Source of the DNA: Pyxicephalus adspersus
Lineage: Eukaryota > Chordata > Amphibia > Anura > Pyxicephalidae
Direction: 5' to 3'
DNA: 64,000 nt
Assembly: GCF_032062135.1 (NCBI RefSeq)
Contig: NC_092859.1
Location: 106,738,316-106,802,315, forward strand
Made by a program: the position numbers and the translations under genes. Below the pieces are notes generated by a model. It was given only the letters and a program-made list of their open reading frames with translations. It did not search any database and was not told where the DNA came from. Of this stretch, positions 1 through 10,936 are shown piece after piece; position 1 is the stretch's first letter, and each line of letters opens with the position of its first letter.

Positions 1-3000
1 CGCTGGGTTTCAGGAGAAGTTATCCAAAGATCAAAATGCCTTGATAAGATGAAAAGTACCAGTCTGGAGGAGTAGACGTTCCCAGGCAGCATTATCATAG
101 ATAAAGCCCACACGTGGTGCTGATACACCATTAATGAAAGGGTGGTCAAGCACAGTCAAACTGAATGGGAAGGGATAGAGAATGCACACTGTGAAAGATT
201 ACAGAGTACGTATTATCATTACAGGAAAGGAGTCTATACAAATGTGCAGCACTGAAGGTAGGGCTGGGCCTAGGGTTTATAATGCATGCACTTATTATGA
301 AAAAACAAGGCTATAAATGCTTTAAGGACTTTCTTTTTGTCCAGGTATTTTTTTGTTTTTGTAATACCGGAATCCTTTGGTACCATTATGTTGGAATCCC
401 CATGTATGCACAGATTGCCTCACATTCAGCTGTAAATCACAGGAGTAATTCTTTGAAAACAGTAAGACAACTGTAGTCAATTTGTGTGGAAATCTTTCCT
501 AATGCCATATGTATTAAATCCTGTGGATGCCATGCGTCAACATGAAATATGGTTGAAAATGCAGGGTAAAAGCAACCATGTTACAGGCTGTTTAAAGTCT
601 GCTAAAACTACTCATAGTAGATGCATTCCTATACTAGTCCAATATGACTTCTAAAAAAAGTTATTTCAGCCACGTAACATGATACAATTTAGGAAAAAAC
701 ACCAATTCATGTTGCCATAGCTCTGTCCCCACACATAAACAGTCTGTAGGGAAAAAGTCTAGGCTAGAATAAGTTCTATTTCCTTTAATAATGTCCCTGG
801 TTTTCCACACATCATAAAATAAAGTGAATGCAAACCCATTATGCTTAAGGGTGCTTTTCCAGGTTTGAACAGATCCTTATATTTTGCATATATTAGACCA
901 GAACCCATGTTTTTAGATTTATTTCACAGCGCCCCCTACCACTGGAAGTCTTGCCATTCAAATACAGAAATCTTTAAAGGCACTTTGATATTAGGAATAA
1001 TACAACTGTCACTTGGCATAGAGCACAAGGGAGATTCCTTCCAACACCAACAGAAGCTCCACAAAAAAAAAATTGGGGCAGAAATAACAATTTATCAAAA
1101 GATGTTTTATTTGTCCCATGCTGGCATGCACTAGATGTGCCATGTTGTACGGTACAGTGACTGTAATCACCATTTTTTCCTCCAAACTTTTCATGGTTTT
1201 CATTGCAACCGGATTATTATTGTCAAAGTGCCAGATATAATTTGTATCACCCTATTAGGAAATTGAAAGCTTGTGCAGAATGAGTTTCAGATGACATGAA
1301 AAAAGAACACAACAAACACACCAGTGTAAGTGCTTCCTAGGCTATTGCTAAATTCCAAACAAGCGAACAATTGTTTGTTGAGATCTATGTGAGTACTGCA
1401 TGGAGAAGATAAGGACCCTATTATTGAGGCAGGAGTTGTAAAAAAGTCATTTCAAAGCTGCGCAATATACGTCACATGAGAGTAACCTTCTTTCAAAAAA
1501 ATAGTTATTTGAAAACCATGGAGTCTATTGTTTCCTTTAGATCATACCAATTCGGTAAATTAACTATCATTCAAGTGAGTTTGAAGAGAAGCTGTTTGAA
1601 GAGAAGTAGTTCTGTTAAATTTCAAGCAACTGTGAAGTCAGCAATACACCACAGACATGATCTATTTTCAGCTGCTCCACATTGCTATGGAATAAATCAT
1701 TTGATTGTACTATGGTCTAATTACCTGGATTAGTAACAGAGATGTATCTGGAGGGTGGTTGGAACAAACAGGTTCTGGGTCTTGGCTATCAATGAAAAGT
1801 TACAGCAGAGGTCACCACAGGCAGGGCTGGAGGGGCTGACTAATGTAACCAACATAACTGGTCAGGGTCAACATAGTACAATGTAATGTACGGCTTCCTG
1901 TTCACTGTCACACATCTTATTCTATCCACATACAGTGCATTATGTCATTGTAATTACAATATAAACATAAACTACAACATTTACTACAGTAAAGACATAG
2001 AAACAAAACAAAGCAAAAAACATTTATACACTTATACCAAGCTGACGTTAAGGACAATGTTTGCAATTCGAGCTAACATAAAAGTGGTGACGCTAAGCAA
2101 AATCTGGAGAATCCCACTACTAAAATAGCAATATCCTGTTTGGACAATATCTGACTTCCAGTATACATTAGGTCATAAAGGCAATCCTCCTAACTACTGT
2201 AATTGCCACTGACATCAAAAAACAGAAGTGTTACCATATGAAGGAAGTCGCACTGGGCTGGATCCATTCCATCATTTAATAAAGAAACAGATATGCAACT
2301 ATGCATTTCAACTGTATATAGAAAGATGTAGAGTTGTGACCATTGCTTGTATCTGGACTACTAGCTCCTAGTTCAGGACATTTCGGGTTGATTGTGTTAA
2401 ACAGATAAATATACCGAAATCTAAGTGCCAACAGTAGCCCACAAGAACTAGTCTGATTTCAGCTTTGAATTGGTAGATCAGTGAAAGGCAAGTGCTGATT
2501 GGTTGTTGTGGGACTTTGCCCAATTTAACATACACAGCTCAACTTGATGAAATTTATTTATCTTCTGAAAATCAGTCCTAAAGTATACCTATCAACCCAG
2601 AAAGAAATGCATTTTCAATTATAACGTGTATAGTTATCTAAATATGTGATCTCTATATACAGTAGTGATTAAAGGAACTATATGTTACTTATCAGCAATG
2701 TGGTAAGCCTACCACATCACATTTACATCTAACAATTTCAATATCATCAAGCCAAAGTACTGGGCAGTATTCCATACCATGGAGGGTAGATCCTCAGAAA
2801 AGCTCATCATTATAACCCAGGTATAAACAGCTATTACAGACTTATGACTACAGACTTCCATCAAATTTCACTAAAATATATATTTTGGCAAAGAAATATG
2901 TCACGGTAATGTCTATGTCTCGGTCTGCAACATGCAGACTTCCCTGAAAAAGTTGGCAGACTTTCACCAACTAGGAAATGACTTTATCTGCCAATGTTTA

Positions 3001-3420
3001 AGCATAAAGCATGCTGAATATTTGGAGGTCTCCGTAATCCCCCTAAAATCAGCACATGGTTATTGGAGAATTTAAACACATGCTGTGCTATGACTCATTG
3101 TACTGCCACATGAATAACAACACAACCATCAATTATTTGAAAACAGAACACATAAATATGCTGGAATTACTTTACAAATAACAACAGGTAATTACAAAAC
3201 AACCAAAGTAACATGCCATTGGTCAATTATGGAAGCAGGATTGTGTAATCAGTACTCAGCTGGGCTTCACCAAAATATTTTCTTTCTTGATCCTAAACAG
3301 TTCTCTGTGTTCATGGCATAGCATCTGATCATTATTCCTGGCAGATGTCATCTTACATGTGTTTTACATTGGTCAGATCATCTGGATCTTCTATAATGTA
3401 TGCACAGGTGTGTCCCAGCC
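1..3420. other. AT-rich non-coding DNA, nothing recognised
   Basis: No repeat family, RNA gene or credible coding region is recognised here. Open frames are under 100 codons with no familiar motifs. On the minus strand an AATAAA hexamer lies near 1106-1111, which could in principle serve a transcript starting in the GC-richer block at 3.86-4.35 kb, but this is weak. The sequence could be unique intergenic DNA or a long untranslated region. Confidence 0.5.
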
Positions 3421-3422
3421 TG

Positions 3423-3427
<5 letters not shown>

Positions 3428-3472
<45 letters not shown>
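3428..3472. repeat. (TA)n microsatellite
   Basis: An uninterrupted run of alternating T and A of about 45 bases. It is the first of four TA tracts within 320 bases and is associated with the degenerate tandem repeat that follows. Confidence 0.95.
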
Positions 3473-3474
<2 letters not shown>

Positions 3475-3552
3475 GTACACTTTGCTGTGCTGAAGTCAAG
3501 GTATTGTCAAGAGTTGCATGTATGGTACCTACAGTAATTAGGTTGTAATATA

Positions 3553-3622
3553 CATATATATATATATATGTACAGAGTTGTGTACATGGACTTGCTTGTA
3601 TAATCCCTGCAATAAGTCAAGG

Positions 3623-3665
<43 letters not shown>

Positions 3666-3808
3666 TCAGAATTGTGTACATGTGCTTGATTGCTTAGCTC
3701 CTATCCTGCAATAAATATAAATGTAATTTGTTTATATATATAAACACACACAGGCTTACATATCCATAGAGCTGTGTACAGTTCTTGTTGTATCATTCTA
3801 CATGTCCC
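3553..3808. repeat. Degenerate tandem repeat, three units joined by TA tracts
   Basis: Three related units follow TA tracts at about 3553-3570, 3630-3662 and 3733-3743. The shared core reads as a variant of GAGTTGTGTACATG, then a CTTG-rich stretch, then CCTGCAATAA. The best matches are 3571-3617 and 3662-3719; the third unit (about 3758-3808) keeps only GAGCTGTGTACA and flanking similarity. The pattern suggests unit duplication together with expanding TA tracts. Confidence 0.6.
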
Positions 3809-3859
3809 AATGCTTTAAATTCCCCAGAATAGTAAAATAAGTGAAGCCAGTGAACTTTA

Positions 3860-4350
3860 CCTTTGTTGTAAATGATAAGGGGATCCTTGGTAGTTGAAGA
3901 TCTCCTGTTCAGTGGATGAATTTGCCAGCAGTCATCCAGGGCACTTCTATGAGCTGATGATGATGAGCTCTATAGGGAGCAGTGTATGGTGTCACGCCTA
4001 ATAAATCCAGTGCAATGCTCTTCAGGCTGGAAGGAGTCTCCAGGTCCAGGCTCTTAGTTGGGTGCATGGAGTGAAGGCTGATCATTAGCTGGTGTTGTCC
4101 CTGTCTTCTGATGAGGACAATGTCATAGATTGGCTGGACTTGTTTCACTCATTCATCCACTTTGACAAGGCAGCAGCTGAGTGTATGGAGAGTGATAGGC
4201 GGTGTATATGGGAGGAGGAGGGAGCTGAGCACACAGCTTGTAACACTCCCCAACTCCAGCACTCGCAGCCTGCCAGGGATCGCACACACTTTACCAATCA
4301 CCCCAACAAGACACACACATGTGGAAATCTATGGGGATAGCAGTGACACC
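3860..4350 (-). promoter_or_regulatory. Possible first exon and promoter region (minus strand), speculative
   Basis: This block is clearly richer in G and C than its surroundings and carries no repeat signature I know. Read on the minus strand it has a purine/pyrimidine-rich upstream part (about 4190-4350), an open frame of 79 codons starting at 4148 and ending with a stop at 3909, and a donor-like AAAG|GTAAAG at about 3864. The open frame does not run through the donor, so if this is an exon it would be non-coding or hold a short upstream frame. The 79-residue product resembles no family I recognise. Alternative: a chance GC-rich island. Confidence 0.22.
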
Positions 4351-4990
4351 AGACCGATCCTATTCATCCAGCACCAACATGTGACATCCACGTGGCTTAC
4401 TAAGGGTTAAAGGGACAAAGTACAGCCAAAATTAACCCCAAGTCATCGTGCGTTAATAGGAGCACTGGTTTATTTCTGTAATATGCATGGATTTGTACAT
4501 CCCTAAAAGTCTTCTATATAATACATTCCTGCATCAGCATTGACTTTAATTCATTTATGGTTGGTACTTTATTTCTGCAGTATCTGATCCACTGTTGGGT
4601 CTACATAAAATAAGGAAAAGCCTTTTGACGTTACCCTAAAGAGTTAATAAATGAAAGCAGCTGTAGTGACCACATGCAAGGGTTAAATGCTCATATAGGG
4701 ATACAGGCGTAAGTAGCTATACTTTCCTTACTTCTTGATTATTCTTTAGTTTTTATGTATGCAGTGGCAGGAAAAAAGTTCTTAGGCATTCAAGACTAAA
4801 AAAGCAAAAGTACAGCCATCCCACTAACAAACTGTGGACTACTTCAGCAGCATAGGTTGCAAGTGCTTTTTGCATCCCTCCTGCTAAAGCTTTTAGGGGA
4901 CCCCATACCTACTGCTCCGCCTGACCATGTGTGCACCACTGGACCCCTGAAATGTCTACCTGTCACCACACAACTGGTTGCATGTAATGA

Positions 4991-5071
4991 TGTACAGTGC
5001 AGGATCAGCAATCCTGCACTGTACATGCTTATTGTACAGTGCAGGATTGTACACTGCACTGTACAATAAGC
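4991..5071. repeat. Two adjacent perfect hairpins sharing a TGTACAGTGCAG core
   Basis: The first hairpin has 15-base arms at 4991-5005 and 5011-5025 with a 5-base loop. The second has 18-base arms at 5027-5044 and 5054-5071 with a 9-base loop. Both stems are perfectly complementary. The same 12-13 base core occurs four times in alternating orientation. The pair ends 31 bases before a hAT-like MITE. Confidence 0.9.
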
Positions 5072-5102
5072 TTATTCCTGCTTATTCCTCTTCCCCTTAG
5101 AA

Positions 5103-5484
5103 CAGGCATGTCCAAAGTCCAGCCCGGGGCCAATTGTGGCCCTTGTTAAGATTTCCACCGGCCCGCAGCTTCTGTCATAAAATCAATAATATGTGGCCCG
5201 CCAGCACTGTTGGCCACAGTATAAAATACACATGTACAAAAAAATGCTACATATGCAGGCATAATTGGCAGGACTGGAGTCCCCATGTGTGCACAGTAAT
5301 CCTGCTGTGCAGGACTCGCACAGACCACACTAACTCAGATTCCAAGAACGTGCTGTGTGCGGAGCTTGCACTGACAATGGTCTCCGTGCACAGGGACACC
5401 CTCACGTCACCCTGGTGTGCTGTGCGGGACCCACGCACGTGCTGAATGGTCTGCCCCTCTTTGTAAAAAGTTTGGACACCCCTG
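5103..5484 (+). mobile_element. hAT-like non-autonomous transposon (MITE)
   Basis: The ends are inverted: the left begins CAGGCATGTCCAAAG and the right, on the other strand, begins CAGGGGTGTCCAAACTTT. The flanks are CCTTAGAA (5095-5102) and CCCCAGAA (5485-5492), 6 of 8 identical, as expected for an aged 8-bp hAT target duplication. The GTGTCCAAACTTTT-type end and the 'GGCCCG...GTGGCCC' interior are typical of widespread vertebrate hAT derivatives. The element is 382 bases with no coding capacity; its short open frames are chance products. Confidence 0.75.
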
Positions 5485-5943
5485 CCCCAGAAAAAATGAA
5501 CATTTACCCTGGCAAAAGAGGGAGCCTGAAGATTTGAGTTTTACTTTCTGAGATAAGAAAGGGATGTTCAAGACAAAAGATGTGATTTACTAAATAAATT
5601 CAAGCTGTTCACTTACCATCTATAGTAAATTGTTACATTGCACCTTGTGGTAGATCACTTTGCAAAGAATACCCAATCCACATGAATGGATGTCTGAAGT
5701 CAGCATCATTTAATCTACCGGTAATTTACTAAACTAAGTGAAAAGCCTGTATTCCTGTAAGCAATGTATGTAGGCAAAGGATACATGTCTGCCATGTCCT
5801 TTGTTAGGTGTTTTTACTATATCTTTTTCTTTCTAATAGCTTTTATAGCTAACAATGGCAAAAATGTACAGGCTGGGTGAAGGGTTTAGCATGGAATGAA
5901 ACTTTTGGTTGTTAAATAATACATTTTTTCCCCGCAAGCTTAA

Positions 5944-6275
5944 GACTGGGTTTACACGTGCAATTGTTCTCATCCGATAATCTGCTCAGGGTTGATACTG
6001 GACGAGAATCTGGCATGTGTACAGCGCCCATGGTCAATTGTCCGAACGACCATTCTGGCGGATCCATGGACGATGGACGACAAACGGTCCTAATGGAAGT
6101 GAAGGGAGAGAGAGCACAGCGGGGTTCCGCTCTTTTGTTCTCCCCCTCCCCTCTCCATAGAGCAGAACGGTGCTGTTTGTACAGTGCTCCTTCATGCATC
6201 GTGCAGTCGTTAGTCGTTGGAAAGGATTGTGAAAGATCCTTTCCAACGATAACTATTGCACGTGTGTACATAGCC
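5944..6275 (+). mobile_element. Family B MITE, complete copy (B1)
   Basis: This 332-base element is flanked on both sides by TAA (5941-5943 and 6276-6278), a 3-bp duplication consistent with PIF/Harbinger-like insertion at TWA. Terminal inverted repeats end in ACACGTGCAA. The inside holds a pyrimidine-rich segment (about 6136-6162) and, near the right end, a perfect 13-bp hairpin (arms 6215-6227 and 6236-6248). Related copies lie near 19.5, 40.9, 47.8, 52.4 and 57.8 kb. There is no transposase; frames read through it are spurious. Confidence 0.85.
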
Positions 6276-6278
6276 TAA

Positions 6279-7855
6279 ATATCAAGCAAAAAAAGATATT
6301 ACGAGTAACAAGAGACAGAAGGGAAAAGAAGGACTGTTAGGAACTACTACTAATAGTAATGATGATAATATATGCACCTTCCACTGAGCCATACAAGGTG
6401 AGGTGCACAGGGCTATCACAATGCTAAAACATACAAATATGTATACATTAGGTCAGGTATAAAAACATACAAAAATAAACACAAAATTAAAGAGAAACCT
6501 AATTTTAAGTAGGACTGTTTATGTTTAAGTATGATTAATTACTTCTGCCCTGGTAAATAATTGGTTAACACTTACATTTTATACAGTATTTAATCCCTGG
6601 TGAAAACCTTTGACCTTTTATCACTCTCATGTTACCATAGGGATTGATTGAGCTTTGTATGTTGTCAGTGTTATAAATAACACAGATATCACACAAGAAA
6701 AAAAAAAACAGAGAAAGTTCAAAATGTTGTTACATTAGCTTTAGGTGACAATATATCAAACAACTGAACTCTTGGCAGATATAAAATAAACATATTAATG
6801 CAGCTCTAAAATCATTAATACAAGTTAAATAGACTTTTAAAACTCAATCAATGTAGAGACCTGAATATGACTTGGTATCATCCCCTGAATGTGAGAGGAA
6901 GAATCAGCACAGGGAGCCAATCTGTATGTATGCCAAGAAGCATGCTATTAGGAAATACTTTTATCACTGTGCCACTTCCTTTTTTACTGTCCAATCACAG
7001 ACAGAAGGAGGATCTGAAAGTGTATTGAATTAAAAAATTAGGAGAATAGAAAAATGTTGGAACACTGTTTTATTTTGAATTACCTTTAATGGGGTTGTAG
7101 TTTGTATCTTTCATTTATAGCTGAAGTTCAGTTTTAATAAGGCTAAAATGAGTGAGTTCAGTTGCAAAATCTTATAACGGTATGAGAGGGGCACTATTAC
7201 CTATAAAGTACTAAAAAGGATCTAAACGCAGGTCTACTTACTAACTCTACTTACTAACATATTCCCACCATGCCCCATATTCCACTGGGCAGGGCATCTT
7301 TCTCATGCTGATTGACCGGCCTACAATACATCCTGGCACCCACCAAGGCACACAAGATTCTACACAGAGCTAAGGCAGTAAGCAGCTATCAGAAAGTCTT
7401 TTCTGCAATAAAAAACATTCCTTTTCTTATAGTTAAATCTACTTCAGATAATTCTACAGTTCACTATGGGAATCCACATCAATATTTATGTCTTCACAAG
7501 TTCCTTTAAGCCATATATTCATGAGTCAGATGAATCATCAGATAAGACAAAAGAAAGCAAGGCATTGTTTTCTGTACAGTCTGATAAAATATTAATTTAA
7601 ATCCCCAGCACTATTGTTATGTTTACTGATCCAATGCACTCCCCCCTTCACCTTACAAGTTAAAGGTTTGTTTGGCTGAAGGAAAGTGTTACCTAATTAT
7701 ACTTTAATTCTCATTTTCACAGGCTTCCTCCTCTGTATGTGACTCTCATCAACAAATATAATACAGGACCAGCAGTCCTCCATTGTATTCATGGACAGCC
7801 AGGACCCATCCCTTCTGGAACATTAGACAGCAGAGGAGATTAGAGGAAGGGGAAC
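6279..7855. other. Non-coding DNA, nothing recognised
   Basis: AT-rich sequence without a recognisable repeat family or coding motif, apart from short A/T runs. Confidence 0.5.
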
Positions 7856-7858
7856 TAA

Positions 7859-8282
7859 AGCTACATACACACTTCCAATTATTATCGTTGGAAAACGAAC
7901 AACGAACGTTCATGCACGATATATACGAATGATCGTATAGCACCGATCCTGCACATAGAGTTAACGACACGATCGTTCGTAGATATTGTACACACAATAG
8001 ATACGATCGTTTGAGCGATAGAGGAACTATGTGCACGACAGGAAAGTGAACGGACGTTCGTTCATCACGCATGCTCTGAACATGGACGATCAACGAACGA
8101 CCGTACACACGAACGATGTTCAACGATCGTCGTCCAATCCGATCCGTCGGTCCGGTCGTTCGTTTCCAGCGACTTTCCTCGTTCGTCGGCGTCGTTGGTT
8201 ACTTTTTTACGAACGATTTTTTGCCCAATCGATCGTTCGTCGTTCGATTGGAACGATAAAAATTGGAAGTGTGTACGCACCT
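7859..8282 (+). mobile_element. Family A MITE, complete copy (A1)
   Basis: A 424-base element flanked by TAA at 7856-7858 and 8283-8285. Its inverted ends share the core GTACACACTTCCAATT (GTAC reads ATAC at the left). The interior is packed with CpG-containing words such as CGAACG, CGATCG and CGTTCG. An almost identical copy lies inverted at 10504-10933. The 3-bp TWA duplication favours PIF/Harbinger relatives; no transposase is encoded, and the 60-120 codon frames inside it are consequences of the repetitive interior. Confidence 0.88.
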
Positions 8283-8506
8283 TAAGAATAAGGTAATCCT
8301 TTGCATTCATTCTCCCCTTGGTAAAACATACTTTTAACCCATGCATGGGTTAATCAACCAACAACTTGGAGTTGTAAAAAATTAACATGTTTTTCTCTGC
8401 AAGGGTACCTAGCAATCACAGAGATCTTTTTAGTACATTTTTATGACTGGTGCTACTGATTTTGTCCCATTTATGGAGTTAGTACTGTTAAATAACCTCT
8501 ATGTTT

Positions 8507-8790
8507 GGGTGGCTTATTGGCTAAAAACCTTTACAGTGCTAATAATTTCAGCTAAGACACTATCTGCATGGACTTTGTATGTTCACCCTATGTTTTTTGT
8601 GGGTCCAGGCATTCTGGTTTCCTTCCACATCCCAAAAATATGAGTTAGACCAACTGGCTCCCCCCAGAAATTAGACAGGGACATTAGATTGTGCACCCCT
8701 TTGTGGGACTGTTTGTGACATGACTATGGACTTTGTAAAGCACTCCATAATATGTCATCACTATATAAATAGTTATTAATAATAATATCC
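8507..8790 (+). mobile_element. tRNA-derived SINE copy
   Basis: The left part (GGGTGGCTTATTGGCT, then a decayed B-box-like stretch) resembles a tRNA-derived head. It continues with the characteristic CTATCTGCATGGACTTTG and CTTCCACATCCCAAAA segments, a GGGACATTAGATTGT segment, and ends at CACTATATAAATAG followed by TTA/ATA repeats. The same modules recur at about 19.34, 40.51 and 45.25 kb. It is a retroposed, non-coding element made through RNA polymerase III transcription and LINE machinery (family knowledge). Confidence 0.75.
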
Positions 8791-10500
8791 CATTATAACA
8801 GGTGGCACATTACTTACTTAGATATGACTAAATCAGATTATAGAAACTATTTCACATATTTTTCAGCGTCACACTTGAAACAACAGGGATTAATAGCGAG
8901 TCATTTTGTTAATGTGCAGAGCAATATTATTGTAGTTTGATAGTGTCAGTGTGAATACACTTCTGCTGAAGCAGTTAACATTATACTTTGGGACCAGCAG
9001 GAGTGCTGTGTGACCTTGCCAAGTCTTGCATGGTGCTCTGCTAGACCAAATTACAGAGTAAGCTCCTAGTGACAGCTTTGTTTCTTAGCTGTTTTGTCTG
9101 AACTGTATCTGAGCAGTGTACAGATAATTCAGTGCACAGATAATATATATTTTCTGGTATATAGTATATAATTTGTCTCTTTGTGGTTCAAATGGTAACA
9201 GACACAGTTTAATTTATTACGCTGTGCTGTGTTTACAACAGAAACATTCTTTTTCTGTTCACTGGGCAGTTTCATTTGGCTACAATTGACTAAAAGAATG
9301 TGAGGAGTTGCTCATCATAAACTCCTTGGTGCCTTTCACTGTAAGGTCTGTTATCTTAACAAGCAGCTTGACTACAACACTTATGTGTAAATGATCCCCC
9401 GGCTAGAAACCTGTAAGAAATTGACACATGGGGGTTTTTTGGATGTTTTTTGCTTACTGGAGGCTATCTTCCCATGGAAGCACGTGGGGAAGCTTTTTGT
9501 TGTTTGACAGGTACATATGGAAAGTGTAGGATCACCGAGTTTATTCTGAACATTGTGCTTCTGGCTGTTTCTTAAAGACCATTACTAATCATACGCGTGT
9601 GATATTTTTGATTGATTAGATGGAAATGTTGATTCGATCAATAAAATGCATCTCTATCAGTCATTTCCAAATGACATTTGGGCAAAATGTTGATTGGAAA
9701 TTGAATAGTTTAGGTATTTTTTAAAAACAATTGGTAAAGGTATTGAATTATAGTAAAACAGATGTACTATGCACCAAGTGGATTATACATATGAATTTTT
9801 TATTTGATTGTAAAGGATCATATTTTTAAGTCAATCATTTTATTTATGTAAATTAGAAAAAATGGCATAGCGTATTAGTAACATAGAACCTAGCATTAGG
9901 TAAAAAATAATTGATAAATTACATTTTGTACAAAACAATCTCCCAAATGTGTGGTTTGCATGCAATTATCCAGTCTTACCAACCTGTTATAAAATGTCCC
10001 CATAAGGAAAAACCTCATTGTGAGGGTGCCTACTTCACTTCCCCGCAATAAAGCCATCAATTGTCAGTTGTGGATTGCCGAAAGCAACTGTACAAACCTT
10101 CTTTTCCCAGTCTTGCATTGCACTTCAGATAATAACGCTTTTGAGTGCATCATTAGTGTTACATCACATAATATGCTAAATATAATAACAGGTAACATGT
10201 TAGTGCTGGTGATGTCACTTGAAACCTTTAGCAAATACCCGGGGATCCCTGCAGATTTACAGAGCAGGTTTACCTAAAAAAAAAAATGGTTCTCACAAAG
10301 GGCATCAGAAAATGAAGCCAATCAAATAGATATGGCTTTCGAGGGTGGAGAATGTCCGGCATCATCTAGCACTTTATAGGTGAAGCAGTCCTTTATGTGT
10401 GAAGTACTGTATAATATATCCTTTTTTGTACATAAAACATTTTTGCTGATAAAAAAAAGTTTTTTTAAAAAACAGATATAAAAAATAACATAAATCAGCC
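8791..10500. other. Spacer between the inverted family A MITEs
   Basis: AT-rich non-coding DNA. About 9590-9720 is rich in GATTGATT/ATCAAT words and may be a decayed element, but no ends could be defined. No gene is recognised. Confidence 0.45.
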
Positions 10501-10503
10501 TTA

Positions 10504-10933
10504 AGGTGCGTACACACTTCCAATTTTTATCGTTCCAATCGAACGACGAACGATCGTCAAAAAATCGTCAAAAAATCGTTCGTAAAAAAGTAACCAACGA
10601 CGCCGACGAACGAGGAAAGTCGCTGGAAACGAACGACCGGACCGACGGATCGGATTGGACGACGATCGTTGAACATCGTTCGTGTGTACGGTCGTTCGTT
10701 GATCGTCCATGTTCAGAGCATGCGTGATGAACGAACGTCCGTTCACTTTCCTGTCGTGCACATAGTTTCTCTATCGCTCAAACGATCGTATCTATTGTGT
10801 GTACAATATCTACGAACGATCGTGTCGTTAACTCTATGTGCAGGATCGGTGCTATACGATCGTTCATATATATCGTGCATGAACGTTCGTCGTTCGTTTT
10901 CCAACGATAATAATTGGAAGTGTGTATGTAGCT
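10504..10933 (-). mobile_element. Family A MITE, complete inverted copy (A2)
   Basis: A 430-base element flanked by TTA (10501-10503 and 10934-10936). It is the reverse complement of the copy at 7859-8282 with only a few substitutions. The one clear indel is an extra CGTCAAAAAAT-type unit near 10552-10578. The clean target duplication on each copy shows two independent insertions rather than one inverted duplication. Confidence 0.88.
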
Positions 10934-10936
10934 TTA

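Noticed and set aside
8031..8285. Matching 84-86 codon frames in the 8 kb and 10.6 kb regions
   Set aside because: They are readings through two copies of a MITE with a repetitive interior, not a gene pair.
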